64,000 bases of DNA from a virus, in the IMG/VR virus record IMGVR_UViG_3300044675_004257, positions 1-64,000 of that record. One strand, written 5' to 3'. Made by a program: the position numbers and the translations under genes. Positions 7,426 to 16,781 of this stretch are shown piece after piece. How positions within the stretch are numbered: position 1 is the first letter of the stretch; each line of letters starts with the position of its first letter. Under the pieces are notes generated by a model. The model saw nothing but the letters and a program-made list of their open reading frames with translations, was not told the origin of the DNA and did no database searches.

Positions 7426-8591
7426 TATTCTTAACGTTACTAACAGCAATAGCATTATCTGCCGTTGCTGGTTATTATTCTGTTATTGGTTTAGCGGAAA
7501 TCTTTCCAGGTTCTTTCTGGCCAGTTATCATTATGGGTTCAACACTTGAAGTGGCTAAACTTGTAACTGTATCTTGGTTGTATAGAAACTGGAGAGAATG
7601 TCCTATACTAATTAAATCATATCTGTCAATTGCTGTAACTATTTTAATGTTGATTACATCCATGGGTATCTTTGGTTTCTTATCAAAGGCACACCTAGAA
7701 CATTCAGCAGATAATGCACCACTTGTGGATAAAATTGCATTACTGGATGAAAAGATTAAAACGGAGAAAGAGAATGTCGAGGCAAACCGTAAGATTATTA
7801 AACAGTATGATGAGGTTGTGGACCAGACGATGGGTCGCTCAACAGATGAAAAGGGTGCCGACAAAGCGCAAGCAATACGCCGTTCCCAACAGAAAGATAG
7901 GATTAGAGTACTTCAAGAAATCCAACAGTCGCAAGCCACCATTGCCAAATACTCTGAGGAACGTGCGCCTCTATCTACAGAGCTTAAAAAGATTGAAGCG
8001 GATATCGGGCCAATCAAATACATTGCAGCCTTGGCGTATGATTCAGAGGCTGATGGTGACATTATTGACAAAGCGGTAAGACTTGTCATTCTATTGATTA
8101 TTGTAGTCTTTGATCCTTTGGCAATTCTGTTGTTGATTGCATATAACATGTCTATGAAAGAAAAAGACGATGTTGAAGACTTTTTTAAACGTGTTAAAGA
8201 AACCACAAAAAAATTGGATAAAGATGCCAAACAAGTTGATGATGTAACGCCTGAAGTTGTACACGTTGAAGAACCAGTTGATCCTTATGCATACCTGAAA
8301 CAACCATTCAAACACTTTGAGAATTTGAAACCGATGGTTGCAAAAAGAGAAGATACTGTAGAAGTTAAAAAAGATAATATGATTGTGATTGATGATATAA
8401 CTGGTGAAACCATACCGCCAATTACACATGAAAAGGTAACAATTGAAACTCACAACACACGAAATTCTGTTATGTATGAAGAACATCATGTACCAGTAGA
8501 AGAACCTGTGAAAAAATTGGAACCTAAGTATGATTATGATGAACCGTATTCTTTTAAGGAAAAAGAAGTTCGTGATGCTGGTAAATTTTAA
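7422..8591 (+). CDS. Polytopic membrane protein with coiled coil, unknown
   Basis: 389 residues. Three hydrophobic segments in the first 90 residues, a long charged coiled-coil stretch (about 97-195), a further membrane segment (VRLVILLIIVVFDPLAILLLIAY, about 220-242), then an acidic, Pro/Val/Glu-rich cytoplasmic-type tail. It overlaps the polymerase stop by 4 bases and lies 11 bases before uvsX. Similar membrane proteins occur at this position in T4-like marine phages, but no role is established. Anchoring replication at the membrane is conjecture. Confidence 0.8.
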   Translation: MIFLTLLTAIALSAVAGYYSVIGLAEIFPGSFWPVIIMGSTLEVAKLVTVSWLYRNWRECPILIKSYLSIAVTILMLITSMGIFGFLSKAHLEHSADNAPLVDKIALLDEKIKTEKENVEANRKIIKQYDEVVDQTMGRSTDEKGADKAQAIRRSQQKDRIRVLQEIQQSQATIAKYSEERAPLSTELKKIEADIGPIKYIAALAYDSEADGDIIDKAVRLVILLIIVVFDPLAILLLIAYNMSMKEKDDVEDFFKRVKETTKKLDKDAKQVDDVTPEVVHVEEPVDPYAYLKQPFKHFENLKPMVAKREDTVEVKKDNMIVIDDITGETIPPITHEKVTIETHNTRNSVMYEEHHVPVEEPVKKLEPKYDYDEPYSFKEKEVRDAGKF

Positions 8592-8602
8592 AGGATGAAA
8601 CA

Positions 8603-9670
8603 ATGAGTATATTAGACAAAATTAAAAAAAATAGCAGTATTAAAGATTCTGCTATCTTAGCTAAATCAAAATTCTTTAATGCTAAAGATATGATTCCAAC
8701 AGCAGTGCCAATTATTAACGTGGCACTTTCTGGTAAGTTAGATGGTGGTCTGACACCAGGTCTTACAATGTGGGCGGGTCCATCCAAACACTTTAAGACA
8801 GCGTTCAGTTTGTTGATGGCCAAGTCTTACTTGGACAAATATCCTGATGCAGCGTTACTGTTCTACGATTCAGAGTTTGGTACTCCACAGTCTTATTTTG
8901 ATAGTTTTGGTATTGACACTGAGCGGGTACTTCACACTCCTCTTACAGACATTGAACAACTCAAGTTCGATATAATGGCACAGTTGACACAATTAGAACG
9001 TGGTGATAAATTGATTATCGTCATTGATTCAATTGGTAACTTAGCATCTAAGAAAGAAGTTGAAGATGCTTTGGCGGAGAAATCAGTTGCTGATATGTCC
9101 CGAGCCAAACAAGTCAAGTCTTTGTTCCGTATGGTGACACCTCACCTATCATTGAAAGACATTCCAATGGTTGTTGTAAATCACACCTACATGGAAATTG
9201 GTATGTTCCCTAAAGCTATCGTTGGTGGTGGTACGGGTTCATATTACTCGGCTGACAATATTTTTATTATTGGCCGTCAACAAGAAAAAGATGGTACAGA
9301 AATTACCGGTTACAATTTTATTATTAACGTGGAAAAATCTAGATATGTCAAAGAAAAATCTAAAATACCTGTCAGCGTATCTTTTGACGGTGGCATTAGC
9401 ACTTGGTCTGGTTTACTTGACCTTGCTATTGAGTCCAAACATGTGGTTAAACCAAAGAATGGTTGGTATCAACGTGTTGACTCAGATGGTGTGATTGAAG
9501 AAAAAAATTACCGTGAGAAGGACACCGACTCCAAAGACTTTTGGATGCCTATTCTGAAACAGAAATCTTTTCGTGATTTCATTGAGAACAAGTACCGTGT
9601 GGCATCCGGAGAAATTATGACAAGCAACATTGATGAAACATTTGATGTTGCAACCATGAATGGTGTATAA
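8603..9670 (+). CDS. uvsX: UvsX recombinase (RecA/Rad51 family)
   Basis: Strand-exchange protein for recombination-dependent replication and repair. 355 residues. Walker A GPSKHFKT (59-66) has the UvsX-type variant of the P loop; Walker B is LIIVIDS (136-142). The start is preceded by AAAGGATGAAACA. The order 43, membrane protein, uvsX, small gene, 41 is a T4-like replication block. Confidence 0.95.
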   Translation: MSILDKIKKNSSIKDSAILAKSKFFNAKDMIPTAVPIINVALSGKLDGGLTPGLTMWAGPSKHFKTAFSLLMAKSYLDKYPDAALLFYDSEFGTPQSYFDSFGIDTERVLHTPLTDIEQLKFDIMAQLTQLERGDKLIIVIDSIGNLASKKEVEDALAEKSVADMSRAKQVKSLFRMVTPHLSLKDIPMVVVNHTYMEIGMFPKAIVGGGTGSYYSADNIFIIGRQQEKDGTEITGYNFIINVEKSRYVKEKSKIPVSVSFDGGISTWSGLLDLAIESKHVVKPKNGWYQRVDSDGVIEEKNYREKDTDSKDFWMPILKQKSFRDFIENKYRVASGEIMTSNIDETFDVATMNGV

Positions 9671-9993
9671 TGATTGAGGGAATAGATTACTGCTACATCT
9701 ATCCAAAGGATGACAAAACAGCAGTCAACATTAAATTTTTGGAAGGTCCTTATAAAGATACCATATTTAAATATGGTAAAGTTAAATTTAAGGAAGAAAG
9801 TGAACAGGTCTATTTACTTTTTGCTTACGATGTGTTACAATCACCAGTAAAGACACCAGCCAAGCTGGAAAAAGATGATGACTTTAAAAACTACATTGGT
9901 GACTTATTGGTGGAAATAATGTCATCTAACATGGAACAGGAAGTAATTGATGAAACTGGAACAGACGATTCTAAAGAATCTAATTTACAATGA
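9670..9993 (+). CDS. Small acidic protein between uvsX and helicase, unknown
   Basis: 107 residues with an acidic, Ser/Thr-rich tail. The start overlaps the uvsX stop (TAATG), and the last 44 bases overlap the helicase gene in another frame, so all three are translationally linked. No domain is recognised. Position suggests a replication accessory role. Confidence 0.75.
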   Translation: MIEGIDYCYIYPKDDKTAVNIKFLEGPYKDTIFKYGKVKFKEESEQVYLLFAYDVLQSPVKTPAKLEKDDDFKNYIGDLLVEIMSSNMEQEVIDETGTDDSKESNLQ

Positions 9994-11341
9994 AGAATAT
10001 TTACGCAAGGTTTTACCATTTCTAAAATCAGAATATTTTACAGACAGAAGCGACAAAACATTATACAATGAAATTGCATCATTCACAGAAACTTACAATT
10101 CTACACCAACGGTTGAAGCACTTGTACTGGCCGTCAAAGAAAGGCGAAATCTCTCAGATGAGGAAGTGGAGAAGTGTGAATCTTATTTACAAGAGATTGA
10201 GAAAACTAAAGGTGAAGAATCCAAGGTTCAATGGCTTGTTGACAAGACCGAACAGTTTTGCCAAGAGAAGGCCATTTATAACGCTGTATTGGGGTCTATT
10301 TCAATCCTCGATGGCAAGGACAAAACAAATGACAAAGGTTCGATTCCCAAAATATTATCAGACGCCTTGGCGATAAGTTTTGACAATTCTGTTGGCCACG
10401 ATTATCTTGAAAACTCAGATGAACGATATGATTTCTACCATCGTAAAGAAGAACGAATCCCTTTTGACTTAGAGTTCTTTAACAAAATCACAAAAGGTGG
10501 CTTACCTAATAAGACGCTTAATATTGCTCTTGCCGGAACTGGCGTAGGAAAAAGTTTGTTCATGTGCCATGTGGCTGCAGGCTGCATGGTGCAAGGCAAG
10601 AATGTTCTTTACATCACGATGGAAATGAGTGAAGAAAAGATTGCAGAACGTATTGATGCTAACTTATTGAATGTCACGATTGATGACCTTGTGAGTTTAC
10701 CGAAAGATTTGTATGATAAAAAGATTAATAAACTCCGTGAAAAGACTGTTGGTAAACTTATTATCAAAGAATATCCTACAGCCTCTGCGAGCAGCATACA
10801 TTTTCGCACCTTACTCAATGAGCTCAATCTTAAAAAGTCTTTTGTACCCAATATTATTTTTATTGATTATCTTAATATTTGTTGTTCATCAAGAATCAAG
10901 GCCGGAGCAAACATCAACTCCTATACTTATGTTAAATCCATCGCAGAAGAATTGCGAGGTCTTGCCGTTGAGTTCGGAGTACCTATTGTTTCTGCAACAC
11001 AAACAACAAGAGGTGGCTTTACTTCTTCCGATCCCGGACTCGAAGACACAAGTGAGTCTTTTGGTTTGCCCGCTACAGCAGACTTGATGTTTGCTCTTAT
11101 TTCTTCCGAAGAACTAGAAGAAATGGGACAGATTATGGTAAAACAATTGAAGAATCGTTATAATGATCCAACGCATTTCAAACGATTCACTCTAGGTATT
11201 GATAGGTCGAAAATGAGATTATATGATATTGAACAGTCTAGCCAAGATGGCATCACGGATTCTGGTCAAGATAAACCACTCAACACATTTGGTAACAGAG
11301 AGAAAACACAGAAGAAATCATTCGATGGATTTAAAGTATGA
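9950..11341 (+). CDS. 41: Replicative DNA helicase, DnaB family (T4 gp41)
   Basis: Hexameric 5'-3' helicase that partners the primase. Walker A GTGVGKS lies near residue 200; Walker B is IIFIDYLNI. The downstream block VPIVSATQTTRGG matches the DnaB sensor region. About 463 residues, close to T4 gp41. Start taken at ATG 9950 with AGGA 8 bases upstream; a TTG lies one codon earlier. ATGA overlap with the next gene. Confidence 0.95.
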   Translation: MKLEQTILKNLIYNEEYLRKVLPFLKSEYFTDRSDKTLYNEIASFTETYNSTPTVEALVLAVKERRNLSDEEVEKCESYLQEIEKTKGEESKVQWLVDKTEQFCQEKAIYNAVLGSISILDGKDKTNDKGSIPKILSDALAISFDNSVGHDYLENSDERYDFYHRKEERIPFDLEFFNKITKGGLPNKTLNIALAGTGVGKSLFMCHVAAGCMVQGKNVLYITMEMSEEKIAERIDANLLNVTIDDLVSLPKDLYDKKINKLREKTVGKLIIKEYPTASASSIHFRTLLNELNLKKSFVPNIIFIDYLNICCSSRIKAGANINSYTYVKSIAEELRGLAVEFGVPIVSATQTTRGGFTSSDPGLEDTSESFGLPATADLMFALISSEELEEMGQIMVKQLKNRYNDPTHFKRFTLGIDRSKMRLYDIEQSSQDGITDSGQDKPLNTFGNREKTQKKSFDGFKV

Positions 11342-12444
11342 AATTAGAATTTAATGATGCAGTTCATTGCGCCAAAGTATTTGAAGATTACTTTGGTAGT
11401 TTTGACCGTATTGATGAGTATATGCGTGACCAAAAGTTGAATTCTTTGGCCGAATTGCCATCCAATCCTTTGTTTCCGATTGAAGATGAGTTGTTTCAAG
11501 ACTTCACAATGAATCCAAAAAATATGAATTTTGAGGTTGTCGAGATTGATAATGAAACTTGGACCAATCTATTGAACATCACTTCATCTCATGTAAACAT
11601 TCCGCCAGTTGGCCGCAATGTTAAACTGGCAGTGCGTGAAACCAATACAGGAAAGTACGTAGGATTCATCCGTCTTGGTTCACCTGTAATCAACTGTAAG
11701 CCACGTAATGATATGCTTGGTCAAGTGTTTACACAAAAACCTGAGTGGGGTAAACGATTCAATAATTCTGCAATGATGGGTTTTGTTATTGTACCTGCAC
11801 AACCATTTGGTTATAATTACCTTGGTGGTAAATTGTTGGCTGCAATCTGCACTTCACATGAAGTACGTGAGATTGTAAATGTAAAGTATGGAATGAACCT
11901 GTGTCTCTTTGAAACAACTTCTTTGTATGGTAGTTCAAAGACTGTATCGCAATATGATGGTATGAAACCATATATCAGATATAAAGGTCTGACAGATTCC
12001 GATTTTCTTCCTATGATGCATGGTAAACCTTATTCTGACCTACGTGATTTCGTACAAGATAAAGTCGGACCTTTGGTTGAAGATGTTGCTTCTAGTAAGA
12101 AACTGAAAATCTCTATGAAGATTATTTCTCTCACTAAGGCTGCACTTAAAGGTACACCTGAAGGGGATACATTCATAGCAACGATTGGGAAAGCAAAAGG
12201 GTTGACAGAGCAAAAAAGATATTACACCAGTGACTATGGCTTTAAAAACATGGTTGACTATGTAAACTGTAAGACGGACGTGCTTATTCCTGGTGAAAAC
12301 TATGAAAAACACAATCTGGTAAACTTGATTGAATGGTGGCGAAATAAGGCTTGCAATCGGTATGAAACTCTGTATAATGAGAAACGGTTAAAAACCGAAC
12401 TAGAGATTTGGACTTCCGGAAAGGAGATTCAAATCATAAGATAA
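11338..12444 (+). CDS. Conserved phage protein after the helicase, unknown
   Basis: 368 residues, starting in an ATGA overlap with gp41. The central part (YVGFIRLGSPVIN, GFVIVPAQPFGYNYLGGKLL, FETTSLYG) is rich in Gly and aromatic residues and looks like an enzyme-type alpha/beta core. There is a faint resemblance to DUF4338 (DruA-like) proteins, but I cannot verify it and no catalytic motif is certain. Coexpression with the replication genes suggests a DNA-related role. Confidence 0.75.
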   Translation: MKLEFNDAVHCAKVFEDYFGSFDRIDEYMRDQKLNSLAELPSNPLFPIEDELFQDFTMNPKNMNFEVVEIDNETWTNLLNITSSHVNIPPVGRNVKLAVRETNTGKYVGFIRLGSPVINCKPRNDMLGQVFTQKPEWGKRFNNSAMMGFVIVPAQPFGYNYLGGKLLAAICTSHEVREIVNVKYGMNLCLFETTSLYGSSKTVSQYDGMKPYIRYKGLTDSDFLPMMHGKPYSDLRDFVQDKVGPLVEDVASSKKLKISMKIISLTKAALKGTPEGDTFIATIGKAKGLTEQKRYYTSDYGFKNMVDYVNCKTDVLIPGENYEKHNLVNLIEWWRNKACNRYETLYNEKRLKTELEIWTSGKEIQIIR

Positions 12445-12447
12445 ATA
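12440..12447 (+). promoter_or_regulatory. Candidate T4-type late promoter
   Basis: GATAAATA at the end of the preceding gene, 7 of 8 bases of the T4 late consensus TATAAATA and a full match to the NATAAATA form described for T4-like cyanophages. It lies 19 bases before the ATG at 12467. The same GATAAATA precedes the virion gene at 22680. Confidence 0.5.
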
Positions 12448-12466
12448 CTTTCTTTGAAGGTGTTAA

Positions 12467-13543
12467 ATGGCTTATACTTTTTTCCCAAAGACTGCAACGG
12501 AAATCAAGCAAACTCTAAAGGGTGACAAAGCAAAGATAGAAGATATAATCAATATCTTTGCTTATCTAAAATCAAAATTTCCAAAAGTTGAAACTCCAAT
12601 CAATGTTGATCCTGCATCAATTGCTAAGATTAATGTTACAAGAGATTTACAAACGGATATTGACCTTGCTAAAATAAAAAGAGAAGCAAAGGTAACTAAA
12701 ATTACCATGAAATTTGGTTCTGGATCATCTGGCGGCCGAGGTGTACAGAATAAAGGTAATGCATATGAGGGAGAACTTGCTGATGCATTGAGACAATGGT
12801 GGAAAGGTGAAAAGATAACCGACACAAAATTACTTCAAGCAGTTGATGATATAGTTAAACTTCATAAACTGAATAAATGTAAAAATCTAGAAGTTAAAGA
12901 GGTTGGTGAATTAAACAACAAAAGACCTTTTATATTCTCACCACAAGTTTTAATTTCATCTAAAATTCCTGTACGTGATAACAATCTGGGGCCCGTTGTT
13001 ACCGACATTACATTAATTTGTGATAAGAAAGAAATCTTCCTAAGCTTGAAAACTGGCGGCACTGTTACCTTTTTCAACTCAGGCATCCGTACAGTTCTTT
13101 CACCAGCAGAAATCAAATCTGGTAAAATTACAAATAAAGATGGTTTAAAAATTCTTAATATGTTTAATATCAACGATGCATTGTTTTGTGATATCTACAA
13201 TGGTAAATTAAAAAAAGGTTATGTTGAAGATGTTTGGAAAACAATGTCATCAAAACAGAAGAATGAATTGAAAAACTTTTTGATTTCTGGTGTTGGCCAT
13301 GGTTATACTATCGTACATAAACTGACGGGTAAAACCGAAGTGTATGAAATTGATAAAGATTATATGACTTCGGCAGCAACGCCAAACTCATGTAATGTAT
13401 ACTATGGTGGTAAATCTGGTACAGGTAAGCGTATTGACATGGAAATAGAAACGGGTCATTACATTCTTAAACTAAACATACGTGATACACAAGGTGGTGA
13501 TGGTTATCCTACCCGTATGATGTGTGACTACTCTTACAAATAA
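12467..13543 (+). CDS. Unknown protein, candidate PD-(D/E)XK nuclease fold
   Basis: 358 residues. Spaced acidic and lysine positions fit the restriction-endonuclease-like fold: helix NKGNAYEGELADALRQW (E101, E103), then strand VVTDITLI (D180), then FLSLKTG (S-x-K with K195). The C-terminal LNIRDTQGGDGYPTRMMCDY resembles the closing strand block of such nucleases. No specific family is recognised, so nuclease activity is inference. A late-promoter-like box precedes it, and it overlaps the next gene by one base. Confidence 0.75.
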   Translation: MAYTFFPKTATEIKQTLKGDKAKIEDIINIFAYLKSKFPKVETPINVDPASIAKINVTRDLQTDIDLAKIKREAKVTKITMKFGSGSSGGRGVQNKGNAYEGELADALRQWWKGEKITDTKLLQAVDDIVKLHKLNKCKNLEVKEVGELNNKRPFIFSPQVLISSKIPVRDNNLGPVVTDITLICDKKEIFLSLKTGGTVTFFNSGIRTVLSPAEIKSGKITNKDGLKILNMFNINDALFCDIYNGKLKKGYVEDVWKTMSSKQKNELKNFLISGVGHGYTIVHKLTGKTEVYEIDKDYMTSAATPNSCNVYYGGKSGTGKRIDMEIETGHYILKLNIRDTQGGDGYPTRMMCDYSYK

Positions 13544-13845
13544 TGGCACTAACAGATTTTGATAAAATACTAAAACAGTATGAGGACACCGAAAATGATT
13601 TCGGGTTCTCTGCTATTTCAGAACAGGAATATAATTCCACAATTAAAGAGAGTGTACAGACCGTTGAGAATTACAAAGTTAATTTGACAGAAACGGAAAG
13701 ACGCTTGGCTGAACTTGAGAAGATGATTATCCCTTTCCTAAAGAAACTACATAGTACAGGAGATAAAGAATATATCTACTGGCCTAATCGTAAACCAGCA
13801 ATTGAAAAACAAATTGAGGCAATTTTAAAATTAACTAGAGGATGA
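13543..13845 (+). CDS. Small coiled-coil protein, conserved in T4-like phages
   Basis: 100 residues, largely helical with a heptad-like central part (LTETERRLAELEKMIIPFLKKL) and a C-terminal block EYIYWPNRKPAIEKQIEAIL that I recognise as recurrent in T4-like marine phage genomes. Function is unknown. TAATG coupling to the gene before. Confidence 0.78.
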   Translation: MALTDFDKILKQYEDTENDFGFSAISEQEYNSTIKESVQTVENYKVNLTETERRLAELEKMIIPFLKKLHSTGDKEYIYWPNRKPAIEKQIEAILKLTRG

Positions 13846-13851
13846 TAAATT

Positions 13852-14571
13852 ATGAAACCGTTAGTGACTGTGATTACACCTACAACAGGTGCACCGTATC
13901 TACGACAAGCGATAGAGTCGGTTAAAAATCAAACTTATGATAACATTCAACACTTAGTTGTTGTAGATGGTCAACCAAAAGGTCGTGTTATTGCTAGAGA
14001 ATATCCACATATTGACCTAATAGACCTCCCATACCCAACAGGAACCGACCGGTTCAACGGACACCGAATCTATGGTGCATCAGTCTACCTTGCAAAAGGT
14101 GACCTGGTTTGTTTCTTGGATGAGGATAATTACTATGATTACACACATATTGAATCTCTTGTGGATGTAATCCAAAGAGGTAATGATTGGGCTTATTCTT
14201 TACGTAAGATTGTAGACAAAGATGGTAATCATGTATGTTTGGATGATTGTGAATCATTAGGTAAATGGGAATCTTGCATTGGTGACTACTTTGTTGACGT
14301 TGGTTGTTTCTTTCTACCAAAGATGATTGCAATTCAAACAAGTCCAATCTGGTATCGTAAGGCAAGAGAACCTGGAGTACCAGAAGTTGATAGAATGTTA
14401 ACTCATGTATTGAGAAACAACAACTTGAAATATGACACTAATGCAAATTACAGTTTGAACTATCGTACAGGTAACACACAGTTATCAGTACAATCCGAAT
14501 TCTTCTTACAAGGAAATAAGAAGATGCTTGAAAAATATAATGGAGATTTACCATGGACAAAAAAGACCTGA
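13852..14571 (+). CDS. Family 2 (GT-A) glycosyltransferase
   Basis: 239 residues. N-terminal GT2 signature PLVTVITPTTGAPYLRQAIE followed by NQTYDNIQHLVVVDG, and an acidic DxD-like motif FLDEDN for the nucleotide sugar and metal. First of five sugar-related genes (13.85-17.45 kb). Donor and acceptor cannot be read from sequence; likely targets are phage DNA bases, virion proteins or host surface glycan. Overlaps the next gene by 19 bases. Confidence 0.88.
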   Translation: MKPLVTVITPTTGAPYLRQAIESVKNQTYDNIQHLVVVDGQPKGRVIAREYPHIDLIDLPYPTGTDRFNGHRIYGASVYLAKGDLVCFLDEDNYYDYTHIESLVDVIQRGNDWAYSLRKIVDKDGNHVCLDDCESLGKWESCIGDYFVDVGCFFLPKMIAIQTSPIWYRKAREPGVPEVDRMLTHVLRNNNLKYDTNANYSLNYRTGNTQLSVQSEFFLQGNKKMLEKYNGDLPWTKKT

Positions 14572-15413
14572 TTATAGGTGCATTTAAAAACTATAACTAC
14601 GAACAAGTCAAACCTTGGATCGAATCAATTAACGAATGTGGTTTTACCGGCGACAAAGTTCTAATTGCGATTGATTCATCAGAAGAAACAATCAACAATA
14701 TTAGACAAGCCGGATTCACTGCAATATCCGCACAATCCATGACAGGCGCAATGTTTCACATGGAACGATTTATTCATATCTATGATTATCTGAAAAAACA
14801 TAGTGGTCAATATCGTTATGTTGTAAGTACAGATGTACGTGATGTAATCTTTCAAAACGATCCAATGGAATATTTGTCTCATATACTGACAGCAAATTCT
14901 GGTTATGATTTGATTGGTGTGTCTGAATGTATACTAGTTAAAAATGAACATTGGAATCGTGACAACATTTTAAAATGTTTTGGTACATATTTCTATGAAG
15001 AAGTTAAAGACTATGAGGTTTTAAATGTTGGTACGTTAGCTGGCAAGGCACATGTTATTTCTGATTTGTGTGGTATGTTATACCAACTATCTTTGAATAG
15101 AGCAGATTGGGTTGCCGACCAAGCTGCATATAATGTTTTAATGGGTTGGTATCCATATGTTGATATAACATACATCAGTGGTTTAAATGATGGATTCTGT
15201 TGTAACTTACATGTAACAAATAAACCAATTGAGAAAGACCAATTTGCACCATTCATTACAGAAAAACATCCAATCTTTGAAGATGGTGTAATGAAAACTG
15301 GTGATGGTCAACCATACTACATTGTACACCAATATGACCGAGATCCAGAATTGAAGAAATTTTATCATGATAAGTATAAGGTTGAAGAATTAATTACTTT
15401 TAGGACAACATAA
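14553..15413 (+). CDS. Putative glycosyltransferase-like protein
   Basis: 286 residues. It starts LIIGAFKNYNYEQVKPWIES and has a GT-A-like acidic motif VVSTDVRDVIF (DxxD) at the place where a DxD would bind metal, followed by LNVGTLAG and WVADQAAYN blocks seen in nucleotide-sugar transferases of the GT8/WlaTC type. The family assignment is tentative. It starts inside the end of the GT2 gene and ends in a TAATG junction. Confidence 0.75.
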   Translation: MDKKDLIIGAFKNYNYEQVKPWIESINECGFTGDKVLIAIDSSEETINNIRQAGFTAISAQSMTGAMFHMERFIHIYDYLKKHSGQYRYVVSTDVRDVIFQNDPMEYLSHILTANSGYDLIGVSECILVKNEHWNRDNILKCFGTYFYEEVKDYEVLNVGTLAGKAHVISDLCGMLYQLSLNRADWVADQAAYNVLMGWYPYVDITYISGLNDGFCCNLHVTNKPIEKDQFAPFITEKHPIFEDGVMKTGDGQPYYIVHQYDRDPELKKFYHDKYKVEELITFRTT

Positions 15414-16216
15414 TGATTACTATTGTTACTGCTTTTTATGACATTGGCCGTGGAGAATGGACACCAGACAAAGGCCTACCACATTATCTACAAAGAACTA
15501 CTGATACATACATTGAACGTTTTTCACACATGGCTCAAATGGAAAATGAGATGGTTGTATTCTCTACACCAGACATTATTGAGAAACTGAAACCTTTGCG
15601 TGGCGACAGACCAACAAAATTTGTTTCGTTTGATATTTTTAGTAAGTATGCAGACTTGATTAAAGATGTTAATAACATTCAGAAAACTGATGCATTTCAA
15701 AATTTAATTATTCCAGAACAGCGAGCAAATCCAGAATATTGGAATGCACATTATGTTGTTGTTAACTTTCTCAAGTCGGTGTTTGTCAATCTAGCAATCA
15801 AAAACAATATGGTTAGTAATGAATTAGTTTCTTGGTTGGATTTTGGTTATTGCCGCACGGCAGAGAAAGTTCCTGCAAGCAAGAAATGGTCTTATGATTT
15901 TGATGTTAATAAGATGCATCTATTCAATTATAAAGAATATGATGACAAACCTATACATGAAATCATTGCAACAAACGATGTTTACATTCTTGGTGCAAAG
16001 ATTGTTGGTGGTGTAACAGCATGGCCTAAATTCGAATCTGCGATGAAAGAATGTTTGATTGAATTGGGTACGAATGGTTTGATTGATGATGACCAAACAC
16101 TTATGTTAATGTCATCAATCAAATATCCGGAATTATTTGAACTACATAAGATTCCAGACCACCAACTCGGACTTGATCCGTTTGTTATTTTTAGTGACTT
16201 TAATAAAGAGGTATGA
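15413..16216 (+). CDS. HtrL/YibB-like protein, glycosyltransferase-like
   Basis: 267 residues. The opening ITIVTAFYDIGRGEW, then YIERFSHMAQMENEMVVFS, then the block SWLDFGYCR, match the HtrL/YibB (WlaTC-related) family, found in lipopolysaccharide loci and thought to be sugar transferases. Third gene of the glycan cassette, TAATG-coupled to the gene before. Confidence 0.8.
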   Translation: MITIVTAFYDIGRGEWTPDKGLPHYLQRTTDTYIERFSHMAQMENEMVVFSTPDIIEKLKPLRGDRPTKFVSFDIFSKYADLIKDVNNIQKTDAFQNLIIPEQRANPEYWNAHYVVVNFLKSVFVNLAIKNNMVSNELVSWLDFGYCRTAEKVPASKKWSYDFDVNKMHLFNYKEYDDKPIHEIIATNDVYILGAKIVGGVTAWPKFESAMKECLIELGTNGLIDDDQTLMLMSSIKYPELFELHKIPDHQLGLDPFVIFSDFNKEV

Positions 16217-16217
16217 T

Positions 16218-16781
16218 ATGAGTGATATAATTAAATTTAATACTGCAACACAAGCATTTGGTGTTGAGCGTGGAGTAACCAAGTGTTCGGGTTATGGACT
16301 TGGTGAATTGACCAAAGGCATGAAAAAAGGTTTAGAGATTGGTTGTTCTGAGGCACACACCTCAAAGTTTCTATTGGACACCAATCCAGAATTGACCTTA
16401 TATTCAATTGATCCTTATGTTGCATACACGGACTGGAACGGTAATGTATTGAATGACCGAGAAGAATTCTTTCAACGGGTGACTAAAGAGATGGCGGTAT
16501 ATGGCCAACGATTTGTTTTGTTTAGAGATTTTTCGGACAATGTTGTTGACCGGTTCAACGATGGAGAATTTGATTTCATCTTCATTGATGGATTACACAC
16601 CTACGAACAATTAACAAAAGATTGTCATAACTACTATCCTAAAGTCAAAAAAGGTGGTATATTCTCTGGCCATGACTATCAAACTATTCCTGGTGTCAAT
16701 AAAGCCGTTGGCGAATTTGCACCAACTAAAACCGACAAAGTTCTTACAACTGAATGTGATGTTTGGTACTGGTACAAATGA
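16218..16781 (+). CDS. Class I SAM-dependent methyltransferase
   Basis: 187 residues. Motif I region GLEIGCSEAHTS binds S-adenosylmethionine; the FDFIFIDGLHTYEQ block is the motif found in Methyltransf_24-type O-methyltransferases of sugar loci; the end is GGIFSGHDY. Start taken at ATG 16218, preceded by AAGAGG; longer in-frame readings lack a ribosome site. Likely methylates a sugar made or attached by its neighbours. Confidence 0.88.
   Translation: MSDIIKFNTATQAFGVERGVTKCSGYGLGELTKGMKKGLEIGCSEAHTSKFLLDTNPELTLYSIDPYVAYTDWNGNVLNDREEFFQRVTKEMAVYGQRFVLFRDFSDNVVDRFNDGEFDFIFIDGLHTYEQLTKDCHNYYPKVKKGGIFSGHDYQTIPGVNKAVGEFAPTKTDKVLTTECDVWYWYK

Noticed and set aside
7714-8079. Out-of-frame Arg/Leu/Lys-rich frame of 121 codons
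   Set aside because: Shadow of the coiled-coil part of the membrane protein gene, without a ribosome site; main-frame residues are natural for a coiled coil.
8091-8603. Reverse-strand frame of 170 codons rich in Phe, Ile and Asn
   Set aside because: Antisense to the charged tail of the membrane protein gene; composition is the mirror of Lys/Glu-rich codons.
10337-10350. GGTTCGATTCCC, a T-arm-like string suggesting a tRNA
   Set aside because: It lies inside the helicase gene in frame (KGSIPK), and no acceptor or anticodon stem can be drawn around it.
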